Assembly: GCA_018652475.1 (NCBI GenBank)
Contig: JABICB010000001.1
Coordinates: 1-38,714, forward strand
Length of the DNA: 38,714 bases
Direction: 5' to 3'
Source of the DNA: an archaeon
GTDB lineage: Archaea > Nanobdellota > Nanobdellia > SCGC-AAA011-G17 > PNOQ01
Shown here: one piece after another, positions 8,825-17,085 of the stretch
Layout of the letters: each line of letters begins with the position of its first letter
Numbering within the stretch: position 1 is the first letter of the stretch
Program-made: the position numbers and the translations under genes
Notes under the pieces: generated by a model
The model's database searches: none
The model's input: the letters and a program-made list of their open reading frames with translations, nothing else
Told to the model about the DNA's origin: nothing

Positions 8825-9753
8825 TTTGCAAAACTAGCTAGTAAAGCTTCAAGTTGAATAAATTCATCAGAACCCTCCACTAATCTAAACTCAATATCTC
8901 CACATCTCGCAATCATGTCTAATTTTTGTTTATTATCAATTTCAAAATCAACAACTTCTTTTTGAATTTGTTTTATTACATCTATTCCTGATAAACCATG
9001 CTTCAACATAGTATTCAATAATAAATCTCTAGCCTTGACAAAATCTCCTGCAACGCTAAATGCAAGAACTTCTGCAATTTCTTTTGGTTTGGCTGCAGAA
9101 ACAATTTCATATACTGAATCTTCTGTAATATCTTTACTTACAGATGCACAACTTTGTAATATATTGGCAACTCTTCTAGCATCACCTTCACTAACTTCAT
9201 ATATTGCCTTTTTTGCAGCGGCGTTACACTCAAGACCTTCGCTTGCAATAATTTTATCTATCATTTCACTAACATTTTCTTCGCTAAGTGGCCTAAACCT
9301 AAACACACTACATCGTGACTGAATGGGATCTATTATTTTACTAGAATAATTACAACTAAGAATAAATCTACAACTATTAGAATATGTTTCCATAGTTCTC
9401 CTAAGTGCTTGTTGAGCATCTTTAGTTAATGAATCACACTCATCCAGATATATAATTTTGAAAGGTACATTTTTTATCGATTTTGTTCTTGCAAAATCTT
9501 TCACTTTTACTCTAACAACATCAATTCCTCTCTCATCACTAGCATTTAATTCAAGAAAGTTATGATTCCAGTCATCACCAAATGTTTTTTTCGCGATTAT
9601 CAAGGCAAGAGTAGTCTTACCGATGCCTGCCGGGCCAGTAAGTAATAAATGAGGCATATTCTTATGTTCAACAAAGGATTTTAATCTAGGAATGATTTTT
9701 TCTTGTCCCTTTACATCTGCAAATTCCTTTGGCCTATATTTTTCAGTAAACAT
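8821..9753 (-). CDS. rfcS: Replication factor C small subunit
   Basis: AAA+ clamp-loader subunit; in archaea usually four copies join one RfcL. Starting at the ATG at 9753, the protein has 310 residues: MFTEKYRPKEFADVKGQE, Walker A GPAGIGKTT (40-48), Walker B IIYLDECD (DECD in place of the usual DEAD), sensor 1 LSCNYSSKI, and the SRC motif IQSRCSVFRFRPL. The frame is open to 9819, but the extra residues are not family-like. A TATA box (9775-9782) lies about 25 bases before the 9753 ATG, supporting that start and a leaderless transcript. It overlaps rfcL by 4 bases. Confidence 0.96.
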   Translation of the reverse strand: MFTEKYRPKEFADVKGQEKIIPRLKSFVEHKNMPHLLLTGPAGIGKTTLALIIAKKTFGDDWNHNFLELNASDERGIDVVRVKVKDFARTKSIKNVPFKIIYLDECDSLTKDAQQALRRTMETYSNSCRFILSCNYSSKIIDPIQSRCSVFRFRPLSEENVSEMIDKIIASEGLECNAAAKKAIYEVSEGDARRVANILQSCASVSKDITEDSVYEIVSAAKPKEIAEVLAFSVAGDFVKARDLLLNTMLKHGLSGIDVIKQIQKEVVDFEIDNKQKLDMIARCGDIEFRLVEGSDEFIQLEALLASFAK

Positions 9754-9774
9754 ATTCAATGAAACAAGATGGAT

Positions 9775-9782
9775 TTTATAAA
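9775..9782 (-). promoter_or_regulatory. TATA box for rfcS-rfcL
   Basis: On the minus strand the sequence reads TTTATAAA about 25 bases before the rfcS ATG at 9753. It supports the shorter rfcS start and a leaderless message. A separate TATA-like ATATTTAAA at 9818-9826 on the plus strand serves ileS. Confidence 0.6.
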
Positions 9783-9852
9783 CATTATGTAAGTTTATAT
9801 CCATTAAAGTTAGAAACATATTTAAACTAAAAATTAACAGAAAAGGTATAAG

Positions 9853-12800
9853 ATGTATGAAGCAAATAAGATAGAGGAAGAAGTATTACAATTTTGGAAA
9901 GATAACAATATTTACAAAAAGGTTAGAGATAAGAATAAAGGAAACAAACCTTTCTATTTTTTACAAGGTCCACCCTACACTTCAGGAAAATTACATATGG
10001 GCCACGCATGGAATAATTCATTAAAAGATTTAGTTTTACGATATAAGAATATGAAAGGATTACATGTCTGGGATCGTGCAGGATATGATATGCATGGGAT
10101 TCCTACTGCAGCAAAAGTACAAGAAAAATTAGGATTAAAAACAAAAGAATCAATATTAAAGTATGGAATGGGTAAATTCATAAAAGAATGTATGGAATTT
10201 TCAAAAAACCATGCAAAGGTAATGAATGATGATTTATTCAGATTAGGGATTTGGATGGATTACAAAAATGCATACATGCCAATAGAAGAAGATTGGATGG
10301 AAAGTGTTTGGTGGTTAATAAAAAGAGCAGAAGAAGAAGGCAGATTATACGAGGGAAAGAAAACTATGACTTGGTGTAGGAATTGTGGTTCTGCTTTAGC
10401 AAAACATGAATGTGATTATAAGGAAATAAAAGATAAATCTATTTTTGTCAAATTCAAAGTAAAAAATAAAGAAAATGAACATATCATAATCTGGACTACA
10501 ACACCTTGGACGATTTCTTTCAACTTAGCAGTAATGGTAAATCCTGAAATAGATTATATTCGGGCAAAAGTAGGAGAAGAAGTATGGATCATTGCAAAGG
10601 AATTGGCAGACAAAGTAATCAAAGATAAATTAGATTTAGATTATTCAATTTTGGAAGAATTCAAAGGGAAAGAGTTAGAAAAATTAGAATATGAACACCC
10701 TTGGAATAAAGATATAAAAGATTTTGAAATTTTAAAGAAAGCTCATGAAGCAGTCCACACCGTAATATTATCAAAAGAATATGTAAACTTGGAAGCAGGA
10801 ACTGGATTAGTTCATTGTGCACCAGGATGCGGCCCTGAAGATTATGAAGTTGGAAGAAAATACGGAATTCCTCCCTATAATAAAATCGACCAATCAGGAA
10901 TATTTCCTGAAGAGTTTGGTGAAATGGCCGACTGGATAGCAAAAAAAGATGATCAGAAATTCATAAATAAATTAGAAGAAGATGAAGTATTATTAGATAC
11001 AGAAACTGTTTTACATGATTATGCACATTGTGAAAGATGTAAAACTCCGGTGATATTTAGAACAACAAAGCAATGGTTTTTCAAAATAGAAGATTTGAAA
11101 GAAAAAATGTTGGAGTCAAACAAGAAAGTACATTGGGTTCCAGAAACAGTAAATAATGCATTCATTTCATGGCTAGAGAATCTAAGGGATAATTCAATAA
11201 CCAAACAAAGATTTTGGGGAACTCCTGCACCAATATGGAAATGTGCGGATTGTAATGGTTACACAGTTATTGGCTCAAGGAAAGAATTAGAAGAGTATTC
11301 CGGAAAAAGTCCAGAAAATTTACACAAACCTTGGATTGATGAAATAACTTTAAAATGTAGTTGTGGTGGAACGAGAACAAGGATACCTGATGTATTAGAT
11401 GTGTGGATAGATTCCGGAGTAGCATCATGGGCATGTTTATATCATCCACAAAAAAAAGAATTATTTGAAAAAATGTTCCCTGCAGATCTTATATTAGAAG
11501 CAAGAGAACAAGTTAGGGGCTGGTTTAATCTATTGATGGTTTCATCTATGATCGCAACAGGACAAGTACCGTTCAAAGCAGTTTATTCTCATGGGTTACT
11601 GACGGGAGTAGATGGAGTAAAGATGTCAAAATCATTAGGAAATGTAATTTCCCCTTATGAATTAATTGATAAACATGGTTCAGATACGACCAGATTATAT
11701 TTAACTCAGATAAATGCAGGTGAAGATATAAGTTTTAGTTGGGAAGAAGCAAAAATAAAACAAAGAACTTTATCAATACTTTGGAATTTACACACCTATC
11801 TAATAAATTATGCAAAGGCTACAGGAATAAATCCTACTGAGGTAAAAATTGATAATTTAGGAGCAGAAGAGAAATTCATTCTATCAAAATTACATAGAAC
11901 AATAAAGAAAGTAACTGAACATTATGAATTTTATAATATAGATAAGGTGCCAGGATTATTAGAAGACCTATTCTTGAGCCTAAGTAGAGATTACATACAA
12001 TTCACTAGGGATAAAATTTTAGAAAAACCAGAATTAGTTCTAAACACAATTTATACAGTTCTCATGGAAACAACAAAGATGATCTCTACAGTTACTCCCT
12101 TCATAGCAGAGAAACTGTATCAGAATATGAAAGAAGCATTCAATTTAACAGAAGAGAGTGTTCACATGTTTTCTTGGCCAGAGCATGATCCAACAAAAAT
12201 AAATGATTTGATAGAAAATGAAATGGCAATAATTGATGATTTAATTCAAGCAGGTTTATCTGCCAGGGAAAAAGCAAAGACTGGAGTAAGGTGGCCATTG
12301 AATGGAATAGTTATAGTAACAAAAGACCAAGAAGTACAAAGAACATTAAACAGCCTATCAGATTTAGTAAAATCAAAATTAAACATAAAAGAAATTCATG
12401 TCGAAAAGGAATTCAAAGAAACAAAAGTAGAAGTAATGGTAAATAATTCAGCAATTGGTAAGGATTTCAAACAAGATTCACCAGAGGTGTTAAAGGGAAT
12501 AACTCCTGAAATTTTAGAGAAGTTAAAACAAGGAGATAATGCATTTGTAAACAATTTCGAATTAAATAGTAGTCACGTAATAGTCAAGGAATCATTACCA
12601 GAAGAGTTCATATCAAGTAGTTTCAAACAAGGATATATAGTATTAGATACACATTCCACGGAAGAGCTTGAAAAGGAAGGATATTCCAGAGAAGTAACTA
12701 GAAAAATACAAGATTTAAGAAAGACATTGAATTTAGAGAGATCACAAAAAATAAATCTTGCAATAACTGGAGATATTGATGTTTCAACTTTTGCCGACGC

Positions 12801-12918
12801 CATTAGTGAAAAGGTGGGTGCAACCTCCCTAGTATTCGAAGAGAAAGAGTACGGAGAAGTTATAGAATTCAAGATTAAGGACAAATATTTTAAAGCTTTT
12901 TTAGAAATTTTGAAGTAA
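9853..12918 (+). CDS. ileS: Isoleucyl-tRNA synthetase
   Basis: Charges tRNA-Ile with isoleucine; class I synthetase of 1021 residues, the usual length. The HIGH signature is HMGH (48-51) in PPYTSGKLHMGH, and the KMSKS loop is exact at 590-594. The tryptophan-rich editing-domain entry TTTPWTISFNLAV and the WIDSGVASW motif are present. Cys pairs in CRNCGSALAKHEC, CERC and CADC/CSC suggest zinc sites. The start ATG follows AAAGGT at 9842-9846, though the TATA spacing suggests that little of this would be transcribed. The cognate tRNA-Ile(GAT) gene lies at 22425-22499. Confidence 0.97.
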   Translation: MYEANKIEEEVLQFWKDNNIYKKVRDKNKGNKPFYFLQGPPYTSGKLHMGHAWNNSLKDLVLRYKNMKGLHVWDRAGYDMHGIPTAAKVQEKLGLKTKESILKYGMGKFIKECMEFSKNHAKVMNDDLFRLGIWMDYKNAYMPIEEDWMESVWWLIKRAEEEGRLYEGKKTMTWCRNCGSALAKHECDYKEIKDKSIFVKFKVKNKENEHIIIWTTTPWTISFNLAVMVNPEIDYIRAKVGEEVWIIAKELADKVIKDKLDLDYSILEEFKGKELEKLEYEHPWNKDIKDFEILKKAHEAVHTVILSKEYVNLEAGTGLVHCAPGCGPEDYEVGRKYGIPPYNKIDQSGIFPEEFGEMADWIAKKDDQKFINKLEEDEVLLDTETVLHDYAHCERCKTPVIFRTTKQWFFKIEDLKEKMLESNKKVHWVPETVNNAFISWLENLRDNSITKQRFWGTPAPIWKCADCNGYTVIGSRKELEEYSGKSPENLHKPWIDEITLKCSCGGTRTRIPDVLDVWIDSGVASWACLYHPQKKELFEKMFPADLILEAREQVRGWFNLLMVSSMIATGQVPFKAVYSHGLLTGVDGVKMSKSLGNVISPYELIDKHGSDTTRLYLTQINAGEDISFSWEEAKIKQRTLSILWNLHTYLINYAKATGINPTEVKIDNLGAEEKFILSKLHRTIKKVTEHYEFYNIDKVPGLLEDLFLSLSRDYIQFTRDKILEKPELVLNTIYTVLMETTKMISTVTPFIAEKLYQNMKEAFNLTEESVHMFSWPEHDPTKINDLIENEMAIIDDLIQAGLSAREKAKTGVRWPLNGIVIVTKDQEVQRTLNSLSDLVKSKLNIKEIHVEKEFKETKVEVMVNNSAIGKDFKQDSPEVLKGITPEILEKLKQGDNAFVNNFELNSSHVIVKESLPEEFISSSFKQGYIVLDTHSTEELEKEGYSREVTRKIQDLRKTLNLERSQKINLAITGDIDVSTFADAISEKVGATSLVFEEKEYGEVIEFKIKDKYFKAFLEILK

Positions 12919-12958
12919 AATAATTTATAAATAGTTTTAAATAAGTTTCCCTCCCTTC

Positions 12959-12967
12959 TTTATAAAT
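12959..12967 (+). promoter_or_regulatory. TATA box for tbp, with a second TATA-like box upstream
   Basis: TTTATAAAT lies about 32 bases before the tbp ATG at 12995. A second near-identical match, AATTTATAAATAG, lies at about 12922-12934, separated from it by TTTTAAATAAG and a pyrimidine run. Tandem sites for TBP in front of its own gene would allow autoregulation, but this is inference. Confidence 0.55.
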
Positions 12968-12994
12968 ACCTATTAATTATTAGGGGTTATAATA

Positions 12995-13573
12995 ATGGCT
13001 AAAGGAAAAGTAAAAATCGTAAATATTGTATGTTCGACTTCATTAGAACAAGATATACATTTAATCAAATTGGCAGAAGCTTTGCCAAACACGGAATACA
13101 ATCCTGAACAATTTCCAGGATTAGTTATGAGGATAAGAGAACCAAAAACTTCTGCACTTATATTTAGTTCAGGAAAGGTAGTAAGTACTGGGGCTAGATC
13201 TATGGCAAAAGTTAGAGAGTCCATAAATCAAATCATAAAAAATGTTGCAAAAATTGGAGTTAATGTAACAATAAAACCAAAAATAACTGTACAAAATATG
13301 GTAGCTTCTGGAGAAATTGGAATGGATCTTAATTTAAATAAATTAGCTATGCAACTAGCTAATGCAGAATATGAGCCAGAACAGTTCCCAGGATTAGTAT
13401 ACAAATTAGCAGGAACAAAAGCAACATTTCTCTTATTTAGTAATGGAAAGATAGTATGTACTGGAACAGTATCTGAGATAAAGTTAAAAGAAGCGATTCA
13501 ACAACTGATAAAGGTACTAAAAAATCTTAAGGGAAATGGTTCAGCAACTGATAAAAGTACTAAAAAATCTTAA
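12995..13573 (+). CDS. tbp: TATA-box binding protein
   Basis: General transcription factor that binds promoter TATA boxes and, with TFB, recruits RNA polymerase. The 192-residue protein consists of the two imperfect direct repeats of the TBP saddle. The first contains NTEYNPEQFPGLVMRI and SALIFSSGKVVSTGA; the second contains NAEYEPEQFPGLVYKL and TFLLFSNGKIVCTGT. The C-terminal tail (after LIKVLKNLKG) is rich in Gly, Ser, Thr and Lys and arises from a 29-base sequence that is repeated at the 3' end in another frame (see the repeat entry). The mcm gene begins 50 bases downstream. Confidence 0.98.
   Translation: MAKGKVKIVNIVCSTSLEQDIHLIKLAEALPNTEYNPEQFPGLVMRIREPKTSALIFSSGKVVSTGARSMAKVRESINQIIKNVAKIGVNVTIKPKITVQNMVASGEIGMDLNLNKLAMQLANAEYEPEQFPGLVYKLAGTKATFLLFSNGKIVCTGTVSEIKLKEAIQQLIKVLKNLKGNGSATDKSTKKS
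13502..13573 (+). repeat. 29-bp direct repeat at the 3' end of tbp
   Basis: Bases 13502-13530 recur at 13545-13573 with one mismatch (G13513 versus A13556); the shared core is GTACTAAAAAATCTTAA. The offset is 43 bases, so the second copy is read in another frame: the first encodes QLIKVLKNLK and the second gives the terminal TDKSTKKS and the stop codon. This looks like a recent small duplication. Confidence 0.85.
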
Positions 13574-13578
13574 ATAAA

Positions 13579-13586
13579 TTTATATA
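13579..13586 (+). promoter_or_regulatory. TATA box for the mcm operon
   Basis: TTTATATA follows the tbp stop by 5 bases. The expected transcription start is about 13605-13610, leaving a leader of about 15-20 bases that contains GGGGGATGAT before the mcm ATG at 13624. Confidence 0.6.
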
Positions 13587-13594
13587 GGTTCTTC

Positions 13595-13615
13595 ATCCTC
13601 CAAACGTTGGGGGAT
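13595..13615 (+). promoter_or_regulatory. Inverted repeat before mcm
   Basis: ATCCTCCAA (13595-13603) and TTGGGGGAT (13607-13615) form a 9-base-pair stem with one G-T pair and a 3-base loop. The right arm holds the purine-rich GGGGGAT just before the mcm start. It sits near the predicted transcription start, so it could be a DNA operator or, if transcribed from farther upstream, an RNA hairpin hiding the ribosome site. Confidence 0.45.
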
Positions 13616-13623
13616 GATATTTT

Positions 13624-15651
13624 ATGTCTGATGACTCTTTAACACAGATTGAAAAATTTAAAGATTTTTTTGAAACAAACTCATCGAAAGAGCTAAATGC
13701 CATTGTTAAAGAGGGTAAACCATTTCTTGAAGTAAATTTTTCAGAATTATCGAAGTTTGATGTAGAATTAGCAGAGCAAACTCTAGCAAACCCTATTGAA
13801 GCAATAGGAAATGCAGAATATGCTGTAGAACAATTAGATCTCCCCATAGATTTCAGAATTAGAGTGAGGTTTTTCAAGTTACCAAAATCACAAAATATAA
13901 GGCTAAGGGACATAAGGAGCAGGAATTTGGGATCTTTGCTGAGTTTAACAGGATTAGTAAGGTTATCTTCAGATGTAAGGCCGCAAGTAATTTCTGCAAA
14001 GTTTGAATGTCCAAGTTGTGGAAATCTTTTGACAGTTTTACAAGTAGATCATAATCAATTCAGAGAACCTTCTAGGTGTAGTTGTGGAAGAAAGGGTAAA
14101 TTCAAGTTAAAATCAAAAGATTTAGTTGATGCTCAAAGAGTAGTATTAGAAGAATCACCTGAAACACTAGACGGAGGGGAGCAACCAAAGAGACTTTCCA
14201 TTTTCCTAAAGGAAGATTTAGTAGATCCAAAGATGGAGAAAAGAACAACTCCTGGAAGTAAGATAACTATAACAGGGATTGTAAAAGAAATTCCAGTTTT
14301 GCTAAAAACAGGGGCAGCATCAACGAGATTCGATATAGCAATGGAAGCAAATCATGTAGATCCAGTACAAGAAACCTATGAAGATATTAAAATATCAAAA
14401 AAAGAAGAAAAAGAATTCAGGAAGATTGCTAACGATCCAAATGTATTAGAGAATTTAGTAAAATCCATAGCACCTTCAATCTTAGGTCATGATCTAATAA
14501 AAAAAGCATTAGTTTTACAGATGGTAGGAGGATCAAGATTAGTATTGAGTGATGGAATCAAAAGAAGGGGAGATATCCACCTTCTTTTAGTGGGAGATCC
14601 TGGAGCAGGAAAATCACAATTATTAAGTTTCATTTCAAAGAGTGCACCAAAGGGACGATTTGTAAGTGGTAAGGGTGCATCTGGAGCAGGTTTAACTGCC
14701 GCAGTTGTAAAAGATGAATTTATGAAAGGATGGAGTCTCGAAGCTGGAGCAATGGTTTTAGCAAATAAAGGTGTATGTTGTATTGATGAGTTAGATAAAA
14801 TGTCTTCAGAAGATAGAAGTGCTCTGCACGAAGCATTAGAACAACAAACGATCACAATTTCTAAAGCAAGTATTCAAGCAACTTTAATGGCAGAAACTAC
14901 TGTGTTGGCTGCAGCAAATCCAATCCATGGAAGATTTGATCCAGATAGTTTAATCCCTGATCAAATAAATTTGCCACCTACCTTAATTAACAGATTTGAT
15001 TTGATATTCATCATTAGAGATTTACCGAACAAAGAACAAGATACACGAATAGCAACTCATGTATTAACATCATATAAGAAAAAAGATACTATCCCAGTAC
15101 CATTCGATATTCCTAAATTAAAAAAATACATATCTTATGCAAAATCACAATCACCAAAATTAACTGAAGCTGCACTAAATGTAATCAGGGATTATTATGT
15201 AGGATTAAGGGGGAGCGCAGATTCAGGAGATGGGGGAATTAAACCAGTTCCAATATCCCCAAGGCAGTTAGAGGCATTAGTTAGAATGGCAGAAGCATCT
15301 GCAAAGATAAGATTACACAAGGAAGTAACTGTGGAGGATGCACAATTGGCAACAGGACTATTACAATCATCTTTACAACAAGTAGGTTTTGATAAAGAGA
15401 CTGGCCAAATTGATATAGACAGAATTTCAACAGGAATTCCTGCCTCAAGAAGGGGAAAAATGGTAGTGATAAAAGATATTATTACAAAATTGACAGAAAC
15501 AGGAATAAGTGCAATACCCTTAGAAAGCATAATGGCAGAAGCAGCCGAAAAAGAAATAAAGGAAGACAAGGTTGAAGAAATACTTGAACAATTAAAAAGG
15601 TCTGGAGAACTCTTTGAACCAAAGAGAGGTTTCATCCAGAAAACAGGTTAA
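13624..15651 (+). CDS. mcm: MCM replicative DNA helicase
   Basis: Hexameric 3'-5' helicase that unwinds DNA at the replication fork. The 675-residue protein has an N-terminal domain with a zinc-binding set (Cys129, Cys132, Cys152, Cys154) and an OB-fold segment (GSLLSLTGLVRLSSDVRPQV). The AAA+ module has Walker A GDPGAGKSQ near 323-331, Walker B CCIDELDKM near 384-392 and the arginine-finger segment LINRFDLIF near 454. A C-terminal winged-helix region follows. Length is normal and no intein is present. It leads a compact unit with the RPA-like gene, aIF2-beta, DUF424 and the NMD3-like gene; the RPA-like ATG begins 2 bases after its stop. Confidence 0.98.
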   Translation: MSDDSLTQIEKFKDFFETNSSKELNAIVKEGKPFLEVNFSELSKFDVELAEQTLANPIEAIGNAEYAVEQLDLPIDFRIRVRFFKLPKSQNIRLRDIRSRNLGSLLSLTGLVRLSSDVRPQVISAKFECPSCGNLLTVLQVDHNQFREPSRCSCGRKGKFKLKSKDLVDAQRVVLEESPETLDGGEQPKRLSIFLKEDLVDPKMEKRTTPGSKITITGIVKEIPVLLKTGAASTRFDIAMEANHVDPVQETYEDIKISKKEEKEFRKIANDPNVLENLVKSIAPSILGHDLIKKALVLQMVGGSRLVLSDGIKRRGDIHLLLVGDPGAGKSQLLSFISKSAPKGRFVSGKGASGAGLTAAVVKDEFMKGWSLEAGAMVLANKGVCCIDELDKMSSEDRSALHEALEQQTITISKASIQATLMAETTVLAAANPIHGRFDPDSLIPDQINLPPTLINRFDLIFIIRDLPNKEQDTRIATHVLTSYKKKDTIPVPFDIPKLKKYISYAKSQSPKLTEAALNVIRDYYVGLRGSADSGDGGIKPVPISPRQLEALVRMAEASAKIRLHKEVTVEDAQLATGLLQSSLQQVGFDKETGQIDIDRISTGIPASRRGKMVVIKDIITKLTETGISAIPLESIMAEAAEKEIKEDKVEEILEQLKRSGELFEPKRGFIQKTG

Positions 15652-15653
15652 AA

Positions 15654-16385
15654 ATGTTACAACAAGGAAGACAAACAGCATACAAGGCATGGATATCTGA
15701 TTTAATCAATAATGAATATATCCAACAGAAAGGGGAGTGGGAACCAAATTTTGTTCAGATAAGGAATAAACAAGTTTCCAGAGTGAATATCATAGCAATA
15801 GCAGTTGAAAAATTCAATAATGATGATGGAAGTTATGCATCATTGAGTATAGATGATGGCACAGAAACAATTCCTCTAAAAGTTTGGAAGGAAGAGATGG
15901 ACATAATAGAGGGGATTGAAGTAGGTGACATTATTTTAACTATTGGGAAGATCAAAGAATATAATGGATTAAGGTACATATTACCAGAAATAGTGAAAAA
16001 AATAGAAAATCCTCGATGGGTAGAAGTTAGAAAAATAGAATTAACGAAAGAATATGGTGCGCCAAGCATAGTTGCAGAGAAACCTTCTTCAAATATTTCA
16101 GAAGAACCAATTACTGAAGAAGTAAATACCTCTCCTAAAGTAGAATCTATAGGGATAGAAGTTGAAGAGGAACAATTAGATTCAGGTTCCCAATTATCAA
16201 AGGGATCAAGACAAGATCTGTTAGATATTATTTCAAGAAGTAAATCTGAAGAAGGGATGGACATTCTAGAATTAATAGAAACTTCAGGAATTGATGAAGA
16301 ATCGGCTAATTCCCTAATACAGGAACTTTTAAAAGAAGGGGAAATCTTTGAAATAAAGAAAGGCAAGGTAAAAATTATAGAATGA
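15654..16385 (+). CDS. RPA-like single-stranded DNA-binding protein
   Basis: Probably a replication protein A (RPA32-type) subunit that coats single-stranded DNA. In its 243 residues, an OB-fold spans roughly 35-125 (SRVNIIAIAVEKFNNDDGSY, LSIDDGTETIPLKVW, VGDIILTIGKIKEYNGLRYI). A low-complexity acidic linker is followed by a C-terminal winged-helix-like domain (RQDLLDIISRSKSEEGMDIL, then LIQELLKEGEIFEIKKGKV). This order, OB fold then winged helix, is that of eukaryotic RPA32 and archaeal RPA relatives. It starts 2 bases after mcm and its stop overlaps the aIF2-beta ATG (ATGA), so coupled translation with MCM is likely. The fold call is good; the exact subunit name is inferred. Confidence 0.8.
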   Translation: MLQQGRQTAYKAWISDLINNEYIQQKGEWEPNFVQIRNKQVSRVNIIAIAVEKFNNDDGSYASLSIDDGTETIPLKVWKEEMDIIEGIEVGDIILTIGKIKEYNGLRYILPEIVKKIENPRWVEVRKIELTKEYGAPSIVAEKPSSNISEEPITEEVNTSPKVESIGIEVEEEQLDSGSQLSKGSRQDLLDIISRSKSEEGMDILELIETSGIDEESANSLIQELLKEGEIFEIKKGKVKIIE

Positions 16386-16792
16386 CATCATATGAAGAAT
16401 TATTAAGCAGAGGAATAAAAAAAGTACCAAAGGGAATACAATCAAAAGAGAGATTCGAAATTCCTTTAACAAAAGGTTATGTTGAAAAAACAAAAACAAT
16501 CATAACAAATTTTATGGATATTGTAGAAAAATTAAGAAGGGAACCAAAACAGCTATTGAAATATTTACAAAGAGAATTAGCAGCACCCGGATTTATAGAT
16601 AAAAGAAAATTAATTATTGGAAGAAAGATTAGTTCACATATAATTAATGAAAAAATAAAAAAATATGCAAATGATTTTGTCATTTGTAAGGATTGTAATA
16701 AACCAGATACAAAATTAATTAGAGAAAACAGAATTTTATTATTGAAATGTCAGGCATGTGGTGCAAAGCATCCTGTAAAGGCAAGGTTATAA
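16382..16792 (+). CDS. Translation initiation factor aIF2 beta subunit
   Basis: Beta subunit of the heterotrimeric factor that brings initiator tRNA to the small ribosomal subunit. The 136-residue protein shows the family pattern: an N-terminal helix (SYEELLSRGIKKVP), a central domain with REPKQLLKYLQRELAAPG and IIGRKISSHIINEKIKKY, and a C-terminal zinc ribbon with Cys102, Cys105, Cys123 and Cys126. Length is typical. Its ATG overlaps the stop of the RPA-like gene, and the DUF424 gene begins 1 base after its stop, so it sits in a replication/translation operon. Confidence 0.97.
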   Translation: MTSYEELLSRGIKKVPKGIQSKERFEIPLTKGYVEKTKTIITNFMDIVEKLRREPKQLLKYLQRELAAPGFIDKRKLIIGRKISSHIINEKIKKYANDFVICKDCNKPDTKLIRENRILLLKCQACGAKHPVKARL

Positions 16793-16793
16793 C

Positions 16794-17084
16794 ATGTTAG
16801 TAAAAATACATATAATGGGCGATAACGAAGTAGTTTCAGTTTGTGATACAAATTTAGTTGGAAAAACTTTCACAGAAGGAGAATTAGAATTAAAAGTTTC
16901 TGAACAATTTTACAAAGGTGAAGAAAAAACAGTCGAAGAAGTTTCAGAACTAATAAAAGAAGCTAAAAACTTAAACTTAGTTGGCGAAGAATCAATAAAT
17001 CTGGCAGAAAAAATAGGAATTTTAGAAAAAGATAACGTATTAGTTATTGATGGAATTCCTCATGCACAATTATTTCAAATTTAA
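16794..17084 (+). CDS. DUF424 family protein
   Basis: A conserved archaeal small protein (96 residues) of the DUF424 family. Features I recognise are the N-terminal MLVKIHIMGDNEVVSVCDTN, the segment VGKTFTEGELELKVSEQFYKG, and the end VLVIDGIPHAQLFQI, which matches the family's G(I/V)PHAQ signature. No catalytic motif is visible and the biochemical role is not known to me. It lies between aIF2-beta and an NMD3-like gene with 1-base gaps, which suggests a role in translation or ribosome maturation. Confidence 0.85.
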   Translation: MLVKIHIMGDNEVVSVCDTNLVGKTFTEGELELKVSEQFYKGEEKTVEEVSELIKEAKNLNLVGEESINLAEKIGILEKDNVLVIDGIPHAQLFQI

Positions 17085-17085
17085 A

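Noticed and set aside
9754-9819. Longer N-terminus for RfcS
   Set aside because: The added 22 residues are unlike the family, and the TATA box at 9775-9782 would lie inside the coding sequence.
14487-15635. Minus-strand open frames inside mcm (14487-14855 and 15195-15635)
   Set aside because: They mirror conserved MCM motifs, have no promoter or ribosome site and show no domain pattern.
15833-16366. 177-codon minus-strand frame opposite the RPA-like gene
   Set aside because: Ser/Ile-rich antisense shadow of the OB-fold and winged-helix coding sequence; no start signals.
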